From positions 295,123,198 through 295,187,197 of the forward strand of contig CM071567.1 in assembly GCA_036426205.1 (NCBI GenBank): a DNA stretch of 64,000 nt, in the 5' to 3' direction. The translations under genes and the position numbers were made by a program. The stretch comes from Ascaphus truei. Its lineage: Eukaryota; Chordata; Amphibia; Anura; Ascaphidae. Below the pieces are notes generated by a model, which was not told the origin of the DNA, did no database searches, and was given only the letters and a program-made list of their open reading frames with translations. Below, in pieces: positions 46,260 through 55,481 of this stretch; the first letter of the stretch is position 1, and each line of letters begins with the position of its first letter.

Positions 46260-47757
46260 ATGAATACAAATGGAGCTCTACCTGTATTAAGTACTTGGGA
46301 ATTAAAATCTCCAAGTCCTACAGTACAGTCTACTAATACAACTACCCCCCCCCCCCTATTTGATCAGATTAAAAAAGACCTCGAAGTATGGAAAAAGCAT
46401 CAGATCTCGTGGTTTGGGAGAATAGTCTCAATAAAAATGAACATCCTCCCAAGACTACTCTACTATTTCCAAACCCTCCCAATCGCAGTTCCACAAACAG
46501 CGCTAAAAAATATCCAATCCCAATTTTTCCAGTTCATCTGGAACGACAAAAAAACCAGAGTCCCTAGATCAGTGATGCTCTCGCCAAAAGAGAGAGGGGG
46601 ATTGGGGGTCCCCGACATAGTTAAGTACTATCTCGCAGCATAATTGAAGCAGGCTGTATTTTGGAATTGCGACCCGCCCCTGGCTTCTTGGCTCGAAATA
46701 AAATCCCATTATGCGCGCCCCCGCTCCCTCCAGGTAGCATTGTGGACCCCGAGCGGCAGTAGGGCCGGACCACAGAGGTTCGACCTGGGAGCAATGAGAT
46801 GCACGTGGCACGTATGGCTTAAAAGCAAAGGGAAGTATGGTCTGCTAGCTTCCCCCTCCCAGCTCACACCACTCTTTGGGAACCCCAACGTCTCACCGGG
46901 ATGTTCCCCGAGGCAATTTGACCAATTTCAGGGTCATAATATTAAGCTGGTTGCTGATCTGCTGCAGAAGGAAGAGATTTTAACTTATCAGGAACTAAAG
47001 GAAAAACTCCAGATCCAGGGCCTCCATCTGTTTAATTACCTTCAAGTCCGCCATTTCCTATTAGCATTATCCCCAACCTCCAAGTTCCCCCCGCTCACCA
47101 GATTTGAATCCCTATGTACTAAAAACACATACCAAAGAGGTCTGATATCTGAGATCTATAAAGGTCTCGAACTAATATCCCATCCCCCGGATCATCGGTA
47201 CACGGAAAAATGGTCTGAGGAATTACGCCTCCAAATAGATCAGGAGGACTGGGAGGAGATCTGGGAGCAGGCTACAAAAACCTCAATCTGTACAGCAATA
47301 AAAGAGAATATCTATAAAATTCTATATCAGTGGTACCTGACTCCAGCTAGGCTGAGCCAAATCTACCCCGGCACATTGGACCTATGCTGGAGGGGATGTG
47401 GTCAAAAGGGGGACATGGCCCACATTTGGTGGTCATGTCCGGAGATCCAGAGGTACTGGACCATGATCAGACACTCATCTTTGAGGTAACGGGGCTTTCC
47501 CTCCCTCTAGACCCACTGACTCTGGTGCTGAACAAACCAATTGAGGATCTTCCCCCACCAATGTCCAGGTTGATCATGGCCATGTTAACAGCGGCCAGGT
47601 GCTCTAAAGCAGCTGCCTGGAAGCAAATCAAGGCCCCCTCGAGAACTACTGTAATCAGAAGAATAAACGAGGTCATGATAATGGAAAAACTCACGGCTAT
47701 GATTCAAAAGAAGATGCCCCAGTTTTGGAATACCTGGGACCCCTGGATGAGGAGATA
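46260..47757 (+). pseudogene. L1 ORF2 C-terminal part with Cys-rich domain
   Basis: After RT, the thumb and following region reads through 46260-46643 (ISWFGRIVSIKMNILPRLLY, a typical L1 block). A TAA at 46641 breaks it, and the same frame continues to 47489. The Cys/His domain CWRGCGQKGDMAHIWWSCPE is at about 47382-47445, followed by a frame change and the end at 47757. This domain binds nucleic acid and is diagnostic of L1-type ORF2. Confidence 0.88.
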
Positions 47758-48083
47758 AAACTCAGGAGGGTCGGACGTGGGAAACCCCTGATCTAACCAT
47801 CTCCCCCCGAAGGGGATAATAGGAGGCTCTGGGCACCCTTCCCCCCCTCCCCCCCCCCCCCCCCCCCCCCGCCCCCCCCCCCCCCCCCCCCCCCCTTTCT
47901 CTATTTCTCTTTTTCCTCCTCTTCTCTTTTCTCTTCCCCTCCCCTCTTACGAAAATGTGAAAACGATATTGGTCACGATATGACTAAACTGTTGTATATG
48001 AACTGTCATGGGCTCATGACAACCCTGTATGTACAATAATGCATGAACGTGTCCAATAAAAAAAACTGTTACAAAAAAGAAAA
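47758..48083 (+). other. L1 3' UTR with poly(C) tract
   Basis: Holds a C-run of roughly 50 bases (47840-47895), a CTCTTTTC-rich stretch, a CATGACAACCCTGTATGTAC stretch, and ends in a short A-rich tail. The C-run may form i-motif/G4 structures; assembly length of such runs is uncertain. Confidence 0.75.
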
Positions 48084-48391
48084 AAGAATACAATTTATTG
48101 AATTTTAAAATAATAAAATGCTGCAATATGATAATATGCTGCAAAGTGCTGCAGTTTTAAACTGAAATCTTACTTACAATTAGCCCTTTGAACGTGCACC
48201 TTGTAAGTAGGTTTCTTTATATCTGGAATCTCCCGGCTGTTCCCTCCGTGTGAGGCTATGTCCTTCTCGCGTCTCTGATCGACGGCTGCACGCCTGGGGA
48301 TGAAACTTTCCCTGCATGGCTGCACCTGATGATGTCACCGGTCCACGGATTCAACTACAGGGTCCCTGAGAGTCCAAAAATCACCCTACGC

Positions 48392-48432
48392 GTTTCAAGA
48401 TCTCTCTGTCTCTTCGTCAAGGAGTACTGCAG
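48392..48432 (-). ncRNA. hammerhead-ribozyme-like motif, inverted partner
   Basis: On the minus strand: CUUGACGAAGAGAC, a loop, GAUCUU, then GAAACGCGUAG. The core box is changed from CUGAUGA, so activity is doubtful, but the layout is the same as at 48612 and 61760. Confidence 0.4.
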
Positions 48433-48611
48433 TTGATCAGCTCTGGCTGGCTTTTATACTTGAACAACTAATCAGCTAATGAACTTGAGCTTCTCCTGAT
48501 ATTTCTCAATCAATGTCTTTGACTATATGGACATTGATTGAGCAATATCAGGTGTAGAACAAGTTGATAAGTTGTTCAAGTATAAAAGCCAGCCAGAGCT
48601 AATCAACTGCA

Positions 48612-48655
48612 TTACACCTGATAAAGAGACAAAGAGGTCTTGAAATGCGTAGGAT
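48612..48655 (+). ncRNA. hammerhead-ribozyme-like motif (degenerate)
   Basis: CUGAUAA (one change from CUGAUGA), then GAGAC with loop AAAGAG and GUCUU as helix II, then GAAA, a 2-bp helix III AU-GC-GU and a possible cleavage site GUA. This suits the minimal type I hammerhead known from Penelope-like elements, but helix I pairing is weak, so activity is doubtful. Confidence 0.4.
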
Positions 48656-48765
48656 CACTAGGAGCTTATTTCACATCACTGCTCACTTTGCTGCATAATA
48701 TCATATTACAGCATTTTATTATTTTAAAATTCAAAAAATTGTATTTGGGAAGAGGATATGTCAAA

Positions 48766-49500
48766 CTCAAAATAAACTTACTAGCTTCTTTGGGAAAGCA
48801 AGTTGGAATTTAGATCAAGATAATGCAACTAATTCAACTAGTTCAAAACTGTGACCACTGCTCTTTACCTAGTAGTCCTCTGGTTAGTTAGGGTTTAATA
48901 TTTAATTTAATTGACAGCTGTTGAGGGTATTTAAGGCGGGGACACCACTTCCACAGAATGATGGATGGAGAGAGAGAGTATCGGAGGTGCTGGAGATCAT
49001 TGAAGTCTTACCTAGGCTTTGGGAGCAGGTGTGGCGGCGTGGTGCTGGTTGGTTGTGGGTAGGCTTTGGTCATCATGGCAACAGAAGATGTTGTTCAGAC
49101 CAGGGGAGAAGAGAAGCTGTATTGAGGTCTGGAGAGGCAGTGCATGTGCTGCTGGTGTTCAAGTGAAGGAAGGTCTGTGTCCAAGGGGTAGGCTGGCTAG
49201 AAAGAGCTTGGATCAAGAGGCCCCTGAGTAGCAATACCCTAGAGACTGAGAGTAAGGGGAGTAGTGGAGGAAGAGGAGTTGGTTTAACTTTTGGCAGTTA
49301 GCAAGCTCGGAGGGAGCAGCTGAGACAAGGAGTACTGTCTGGCAGAAAGGTAAGGTCAGGAGCAGGGTACAGAATCAAGAGTGAAAAGCTTCACAGAGAC
49401 TGGTACACAGAGAGTCATTGTGGAATGAGGGTTTGGGTATCCCATAACTTCTCAGTTGGTAGAGAAGGGAAAATAGCCCGTTGATGAATTGTGGAGACAC
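48766..49500. other. unclassified sequence left of E3
   Basis: Rich in GAGAGAG and GGAGGAAG words. It is probably the left continuation of the element whose recombinase fragment lies right of E3 (52337-52795), since E3 was inserted between them, but no domain is visible here. Confidence 0.35.
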
Positions 49501-49776
49501 TAAGGGCCTCATTCAGAGAAGGTTGATAACAATTATCGCCAGGGCATTTAAAATGCCATTTTTTGGGGGGTTGCTGTCACGGTGTTCAGAAAGCCTCGAT
49601 TACCTGTGATGGCAAAATTCCCAAAACGGGCGAATTGCTGCCAGCGAGAGCATCGAGCCTCTGAAAAGGCCTAAACCGGCGATTCATTTCTGCTGTAGAG
49701 AGAGCGGCTCTGAGAGAGCCACCTCTCACAGCGGAAATGTCGCCCGAAAATTATTTATTTAAATATACATTTCTTT

Positions 49777-50042
49777 CATAGTGTAGATGTGCAGGGGGTC
49801 TCCGGAGCTGAACCGCGTTGGTTTTATGTCCGGGGATCCTCTGCTTCCCGAGATACAGGCACCTTTATGGGGTGCCGGTATCTCCTATGCAAGGAAATGT
49901 CCCGGTCACGTGACGCGGGACATTTCAATGCAGAGGGATACCGGCACCCCATAAAGGGGCCTGTATCTTGGGAAGCAGGGGGTCCCCGGACATAAAACCA
50001 ACGTGGTTCAGCTCCGGAGACCCCCTGCACATCTACACTATG
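49777..50042. repeat. hairpin H4
   Basis: CATAGTGTAGATGTGCAGGG on the left is exactly inverted at the right end (ACATCTACACTATG). Arms of about 110 bp are nearly perfect, centre around 49905 (GGTCACGTGACGCGG). The best preserved of the six H hairpins. Confidence 0.9.
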
Positions 50043-50122
50043 AAACAAATGTATATTAAAAAACATTTTAATAAACATCAATACACGCCCCCCCCCCTTC
50101 CGCCCAAACCCATACAGTACAG

Positions 50123-50176
50123 TAATGGGCAAAATAACTATTATCCAGATATGGATAATAGATTATTTGTCCATTA
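50123..50176. repeat. P2 hairpin, copy 3
   Basis: TAATGGGCAAAATAACTATT with TATCCAGATATGGATA at the centre and the inverse arm after it. Same module as copy 1, same order after an H hairpin. Confidence 0.85.
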
Positions 50177-50299
50177 TTAAACACTGCATTAGCATACATA
50201 AATAAAGTAAATAAATACAGTTATACTTACCACAACAGCAGGTCCCTCTGTCCTCCTTAGCAGGAAAGCATATATACATAATAAAGACATTATAATGGT

Positions 50300-50356
50300 C
50301 CCTGACCCCTTAATCACCTTAGCGGTTAGTAACCGCTATAGTCATTAAGGGGTTAA
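50300..50356. repeat. P3 palindrome in E3
   Basis: CCCCTTAATCACCTTAGCGG and CCGCTATAGTCATTAAGGGG around TTAGTAA. Confidence 0.85.
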
Positions 50357-50840
50357 CCCACCCTGACCCTAAACAAACCCTGGAGGCCTAAGCACCACCC
50401 CTGGCTGACTATACCCACCCTGTACCCATTGAGTAGTATCGAGCGTCATACCCATATAATAATATGGGCATGATAAGCCTCTATAGCACGCAATGGGCAC
50501 CCTAATTACAATACATTAATACACAAGACACACAATAATAAAACATAACTAGACTCCAAAAACCACACTACACTACACTACAACAGTAGCCAGCTAATCC
50601 AATCAATACAAGCAATAACAACATCAACAATGAATTAATTAAACCATTAACCAATCAAAACAATTAATTCCTAAACCAACTCAAAATGAATAGTAACACT
50701 AACCAATCAAACCAATTAATTACTACAACATTAATGAATTGAAACATTAAAATACAAAGAAATAAATTCAAACAATATCTGAAATAACAATAAAACGCAT
50801 TAGCTACTGTAACATAATACAACATTAACTAAAAACGAAA

Positions 50841-51468
50841 ATCTTCATCTGTCAATCCAAAAAGCACCATGGTAAATCCCAACCGATGTTGTCTCGTCGT
50901 CTTCTTGGGCTCAAATGAGGCGTCACGGCCTTAAATAGGGCTTGTGACGTCACATTTAGCCTCAAAATGGTTAACAGCCACCTGATAGCTGTTTAAACCA
51001 TGTTCCGACTTTAATTTAAATTTTTTTGCATGACGTCACATAAAGGGAATGATGCCAGCCAATCAGAATGGCTGTGCTTCATTTGCCTTTAAGATGACGT
51101 CACAAGCGGCGTCACATGGTATTTCAGCCAATCAGAGTGTGGAATTGGTTCCCACGATCTGATTGGCTGAAATACCATGTGACGCCGGCCATCTTGGATT
51201 TAGTGACGTCATCTTAAAGGCAAATGAAGCACAGCCATTCTGACTGGCTGGCATTATTCCCTTTAAGTGACGTCATGTAAAAAAAATAAAAAAATAAAGT
51301 CGGAACATGGTTTTAACAGCCAATCAGGTGGCTGCTAACCATTTTGTAGCTAAATGTGACGTCACAAGCCCTATTTAAGGCCGGGGTGCCTCATTTGAGC
51401 CCAAGAAGACGACGAGACAACATCGGTTGGGATTTACCATAGTGCTTTTTGGATTGACAGATGAAGAT
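50841..51468. repeat. 628-bp palindrome with six symmetric TGACGTCA sites
   Basis: Left end ATCTTCATCTGTCAATCC is inverted at 51451-51468. The arms (about 300 bp) match throughout with scattered changes, centre near 51154. TGACGTCA occurs at 50945, 51031, 51095, 51204, 51268 and 51357, in three mirror pairs, and CCAAT boxes lie at 51059, 51128, 51162 (inverse) and 51320. CCATCTTGG (51190) is YY1-like. Such content is promoter-like, but function is not shown. Confidence 0.9.
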
Positions 51469-52336
51469 AGAAAATAAAGAAGATCAAGAAATGGTGACAG
51501 ATGAAGATAGAAGAAGATGATTAAAGAAGAAAAAAGAAGATTTGGGTACCTGATCCGGATCTTCATGGCAGATGGCATCAGATGCTGTTGGAGGCCTTCA
51601 AGGTACGTGAGCTTCCTGTTTCCCCGGGAGTCGGAGGGGCACCGTGAAAATATCCTATTATGATTCTCTACGATGCTGCGTAGGAATCCGTCTCTGTCAC
51701 TTGGATTGATCACCTCCGGAGGCTTTAACCCACTCTTAAAGCGCTGGACAGGAAAAGGGACGACGATGGCGACAAGCTCGGAAGAGCAGTAATTGAGTCA
51801 GACAACCAGTGAAGCTTAGTCAAAAACTGTCCTGTTTATTAAAGATTTTCAGTCAGGTTATATTGGCATACGAGCATAGAAAAAACACATACATTGAGAA
51901 ACTCACTTCCCTTTACTTCCCTGTCTGTTTATCTCAAAAAGTGAGAAAGTGAGGAAAAGGGCCTGATTTTTTCTAAGTCACAACATATCGCAGCTCATCG
52001 AGGCATCTCCCCACCAATTTACCTAAATTTTGAGGTGAATTGGATTTGGGGAGAAGATCGCCTTGTAGGGCTGCGATAGGCGGCGACAGCCGACTCGTGG
52101 GTACTAGATCGCGTGAGTTTATGATCCTTCTGAAAATGGTCGATAAGTGGCTGATCGCCGCTCAATTGGCGATTTTCTTTTGATCATAAGATTTTGCATC
52201 GATACAGGCCGTTATCGAGCACTTATCGAGGCTTACTGAATACGAGTTGCCATTTTGGTCGATAAGTGCTCAATAAGGGCCTTATCGAGGCTTGCTGAAT
52301 GAGGCCCTAAGGCTTCTAATGCTTGGTGGAAGGTGA

Positions 52337-52795
52337 CAGGCAGATGTGGGATTAAGGTTCCTGCAGGAATGTGTGGGAAGATCATTTAGAAAACTTCATG
52401 GACAGGAGGCACTTATCCTTGCAGGTAAGGGAGAGGCTGGGGTGGAGAGAAAGACAAAACCAGGTTTGGCAATTAAACCTGAGAAGCAAAGATCTTTATG
52501 GTTAAACGGGGATGGAACCCAATTATCACAATTTCAATCCAGGAGGGTCTTTTGGCTATTTTTGACTAAAGTGGGGCAGGATCCTAAAGGTATTTGGACT
52601 CATTCCTCTATGATTGGGGCAGCGACAGAAGCTGCTAGAATTGGATTAAGTGAGGTGAGGATTGGGAGGTTATCATTGGATAGGTTTAGTTTTTACATTA
52701 GGTTAGATAGTGTAATTAAAACAAACAAAAAAAAGTATTTTATTTTGTATATTTCTATGCAGCAAGTATTACTTAAGGAAAGAAGCAACTAAGAG
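52337..52795 (+). pseudogene. tyrosine-recombinase C-terminal fragment (DIRS/Ngaro-like)
   Basis: The frame is open from about 52337 to 52795 with no ATG start. The block WTHSSMIGAATEAARIGLSE (about 52590-52650) matches the conserved H-x-x-R region of tyrosine recombinases, and DRFSFYIRLD near 52679-52708 holds the expected catalytic tyrosine. The histidine is kept but the arginine of HxxR is methionine, so it is likely inactive. Tyrosine recombinases integrate DIRS, Ngaro and Crypton elements. The N-terminal half and any RT are absent; E3 sits immediately upstream and has split the host element. Confidence 0.75.
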
Positions 52796-53577
52796 TAGAT
52801 GTGATTACTATTTACAAATACTGTACATTTACGGTCAATACAAACATACTAACCCCCTTCATAGGTTTTCACAACAAGTCATCTACAATTAACCAGTATT
52901 ATCCATTGAAATGATTAAATGATATTCTACTAGCAACAAAGGAAAATGGTGTATTACATTAATTGCAGCCAAATTGTACATTTACTGCCCCTGGAATCTA
53001 TGATGATAGACATAGTAGGCACATTTTAAGAAGAAAGAAAAGAAAGGTGTACAGAGAAATGTCCAACAAGTTAAACACAGAAATAACAGTGCTCGAGGAA
53101 GTGACTGTTTACAGTACTAGAGCCAGAAATATTTTTATATATCTTTTGCAGAACTCTCCCTGCATCAATATTATATCTATGTTTACATATTCTGCCTATG
53201 TTTTCATTATATCGCCATGGAATTATTTCTTTCATCTTGATCAAATGTTTAGAATTGAGTTAAAGAGTTGAAGTTAATGTATATATATCTTTATTCAAAA
53301 CCCGCTAAAAAATTACCATGAGTTTAGAGACATTGCATTTTGCCTATATCCTACGCTAACTTTGTATGGAATTGTTCTAGTATGATGCTGGTTTGTCTAG
53401 TTTGAGATTAGTTTTCATGTGACAAATTTGAAATCCTATAGGGCTGCAATTATTGTGCAAGTGCATATTTAGTAGTGCTTGCTTTTACTTTACAAGGAAT
53501 TAGTGAAACATTATAACTCTTCAGAAGTATTGGTAATATAATGTTTGTTAAACTGTGCCAGGAAAGTATATTTAGCC
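52796..53577. other. AT-rich sequence, nothing seen
   Basis: No supported gene. The frame at 52963-53271 has no domain I recognise. Confidence 0.45.
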
Positions 53578-54660
53578 CTCTTTCCCCCTGACTAAAGAGA
53601 CTACCGGTACTGCTATTGGCTTACAGAAGGTCTAAGCCTCCGCCTATGGTAGCCTGGGGTGTTATATTGATTGCCTCTGTGCAGCGCTTCCACCTGCGAG
53701 GGATCCCAGCATAGTGGGAGGAGCCCCTCACAGGAACCAATAGTACTAATAAACACAAATGGTATGTAACAGGTATTCCCTCTACCCCTATCGCAGATAG
53801 AGTGCATGTGAGGGGGAACCTATGTGTTACCAGTTGTGGTGCGTATACCTGCAGGTTCACAAGAGGCCTCCACTTGCTGGGAACCTGGGGTGCTCTCTGG
53901 AACGTTTCTTCAATCAGCGCCTCCACCTATGTGAGATTCTAGGAGTGTAGAATGGCCCTCACATAGGAACATCCATAAAGTAACCAGCCCACACTAAAGG
54001 TTATGGCTAAAAGGGTTTACTATAGGGATCAGTAAAATAACACGCAGTATCATAATATAGAGTATCAACAGCTCTATGCATAACAAAACATACATTGGGT
54101 GCAAGGGCACCAATATCCCCTTGGTTAAGGCCCTTGGCCTCTCCGCCCAATAGTAACCCAACTATACATTGCCAACAATAATCGGGTGCTCGGCACCAGT
54201 GCCCCAGTGTCCTGGACCCCCACCTAGATGTGTGGCAATGCTGCTCACATGTGTATAGTTAATGCACTTATAGATACCTGCCTGGGCACACGTCCGTGCC
54301 CGGGTGTAAAGCTCTTCAAAAAGGGTCTGACACAGGAACAGGAATCCGCCTCCGCATGAGGTGTCTCCCTCGTGGAGTGTCGCACCCACCGAATGTCTCT
54401 TGTGGTAGAGCCTGTCTGAGCCCAGATGCAGGCTGCGATCCCCGCATGCAACTGGCACCGGTGATATCACATAACACTGTACAGTAGAAAGTACCCCCCC
54501 TTGCACTGAAAGGGGCCTATCCTGAAACTGGCAAACTAACTGATGTGGCTGCCCTGTAAGCCACGCTGTCTCTCTTGTCAGAGCACACAGCACTGCAGCT
54601 GTGTCACTGACAAGACTCCCTAGAAATATTTAATGTATTTATTGTTCTGTATGTATTTTA

Positions 54661-54712
54661 AATGGACAACTGCACTATTATCCATTTGTGGATAATAGTA
54701 ATGTTGCCCATT
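54661..54712. repeat. P2 hairpin, copy 4
   Basis: AATGGACAACTGCACTATTA, TCCATTTGTGGATAATAGT, then ATGTTGCCCATTA. Same orientation as copy 2. Confidence 0.8.
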
Positions 54713-54861
54713 ACTGTATTGTATGTTGTGTATTGCTATGTTTATTGGGGGCAATTGAACCCAATAAACATACTATTATGCGTTAACCCCTTCATTGCCT
54801 TAGCGGCTATCCGCTATGGTAATGAAGCAGCATTAATGTATTTTAATAATATTGTGCGGGA

Positions 54862-55113
54862 GCAGGGGGTCCCCTGAGCTGAACCGCATTGATTTGTGGC
54901 TCAGAGACCCCCTGCTTCCCGAGTTACAGGCCCCAGTTTGGGGCATCGGTTACAGTGTCTACGCCATGTTTATTGCGGGCACGTAGCGTATGGGACGCTA
55001 TAAACATGGCGGCGACACTGCCTACCCGATCACACATACCGGGGCCTGTAAATCGGGAAGCAGGGGGTCCCTGGTCCACAAAGCTAAGCGGTTCAGCTCA
55101 GGGGACCCCCTGC
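54862..55113. repeat. hairpin H5
   Basis: GCAGGGGGTCCCCTGAGCTG inverted at the right end. The centre holds CGCCATGTTTATTGC...GCTATAAACATGGCGG, an extra inner stem. Confidence 0.88.
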
Positions 55114-55215
55114 TCACTGTACAGTATTATTAAAAAAATATTCATGCTGCTTCGCTACCATAGCAGACAGCCGCAAAGGTAAGGAACGAGTCTTTATTGA
55201 TATGTGTGTTTTAGT

Positions 55216-55481
55216 CATAGTGTAGATGTGCAGGGGTCTCCAGAGCTGAACCGCATTGGTTTCAGGTCCGGGGATCCCCTGCTTCCCGAGATACAGGCCC
55301 CTTTATGGGGTGCCGGTATCCCTCTGCTTTGTTTACATTCTGCGGTCACGTGATCGGGACCTTTAAATACAGAGGGATACCGGCACCTCATAAAGGGGGC
55401 TGTATCTCGTGAAGCAGGGGGTCCCCGGACCTGAAACCAATGCGGTTCAGCTCTGGAGACCCCCTGCACATGTACACTATG
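55216..55481. repeat. hairpin H6
   Basis: CATAGTGTAGATGTGCAGGG with the inverse GTGTACACTATG-like end; closest to H4, including the TCACGTGAT centre. Confidence 0.88.

Larger units (their letters stand above)
41388..48083 (+). mobile_element. L1-type LINE insertion with perfect 17-bp duplication
   Basis: The insertion starts GAGACTTCCGGTGACGTCGG, a 5' end of a full-length transcript with a roughly 140-bp leader. ORF1 (41530-42718), a GC-rich spacer, a poly(C)-linked tandem repeat block (43.27-44.35 kb), part of ORF2 endonuclease, RT and the C-terminal Cys domain follow, then a C-rich 3' UTR and an A-rich tail (ACAAAAAAGAAAAA). Both junctions carry identical 17-bp target copies, so the two ends belong to one retrotransposition event. 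ORFs are broken by several stops and frameshifts, so it is now inactive. It landed in the outer arm of a foldback that continues at 48101. Confidence 0.92.
48084..48765. mobile_element. foldback (Penelope-related?) carrying two hammerhead-like motifs
   Basis: Arms diverge from a centre near 48524. Left arm words TCTGGCTGGCTTTTATACTT, CAATCAATGTC and AATTTTAAAATAATAAAATG recur inverted on the right up to about 48750; the right arm lacks about 190 bp of the left. Each arm carries ACGCGTTTCAAG or its inverse, with a CTGATAAAG box: (+) 48618-48645, (-) 48430-48392. The same ACGCGTTTCGG word marks the 5' region of the Penelope-like element at 61.76 kb, so the arms may be Penelope-type terminal repeats head to head. 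The L1 entered its left edge. Confidence 0.7.
49504..52307. mobile_element. Harbinger-ended palindromic element E3 (2.8 kb)
   Basis: Ends are GGGCCTCATTCAG on the left and, inverted, CTGAATGAGGCCC on the right, both flanked by TAA (49501-49503 and 52308-52310): 3-bp duplication and termini of the PIF/Harbinger type known in frogs. GATAAGTGCTCAATAAGG-type words (near 52262 and 52230) form subterminal repeats. The inside holds hairpin H4, P2, P3 and a 628-bp palindrome. No transposase or Myb-like protein is encoded. The ORF at 51713-51375 (minus) has no known domain. Confidence 0.88.

Noticed and set aside
41569..47694. Minus-strand frames across the L1
   Set aside because: They mirror the L1 ORF1/ORF2 coding strand and have no homology of their own.
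48921..49231. Open frames left of E3 as the recombinase N-terminus
   Set aside because: No recognisable recombinase, RT or other domain; frames are short and composition-driven.
51375..51713. 112-codon minus-strand frame in E3 as a transposase piece
   Set aside because: No DDE, Myb-like or other Harbinger motif is visible; most of it overlaps the palindrome edge and simple AAGAAGA repeats.
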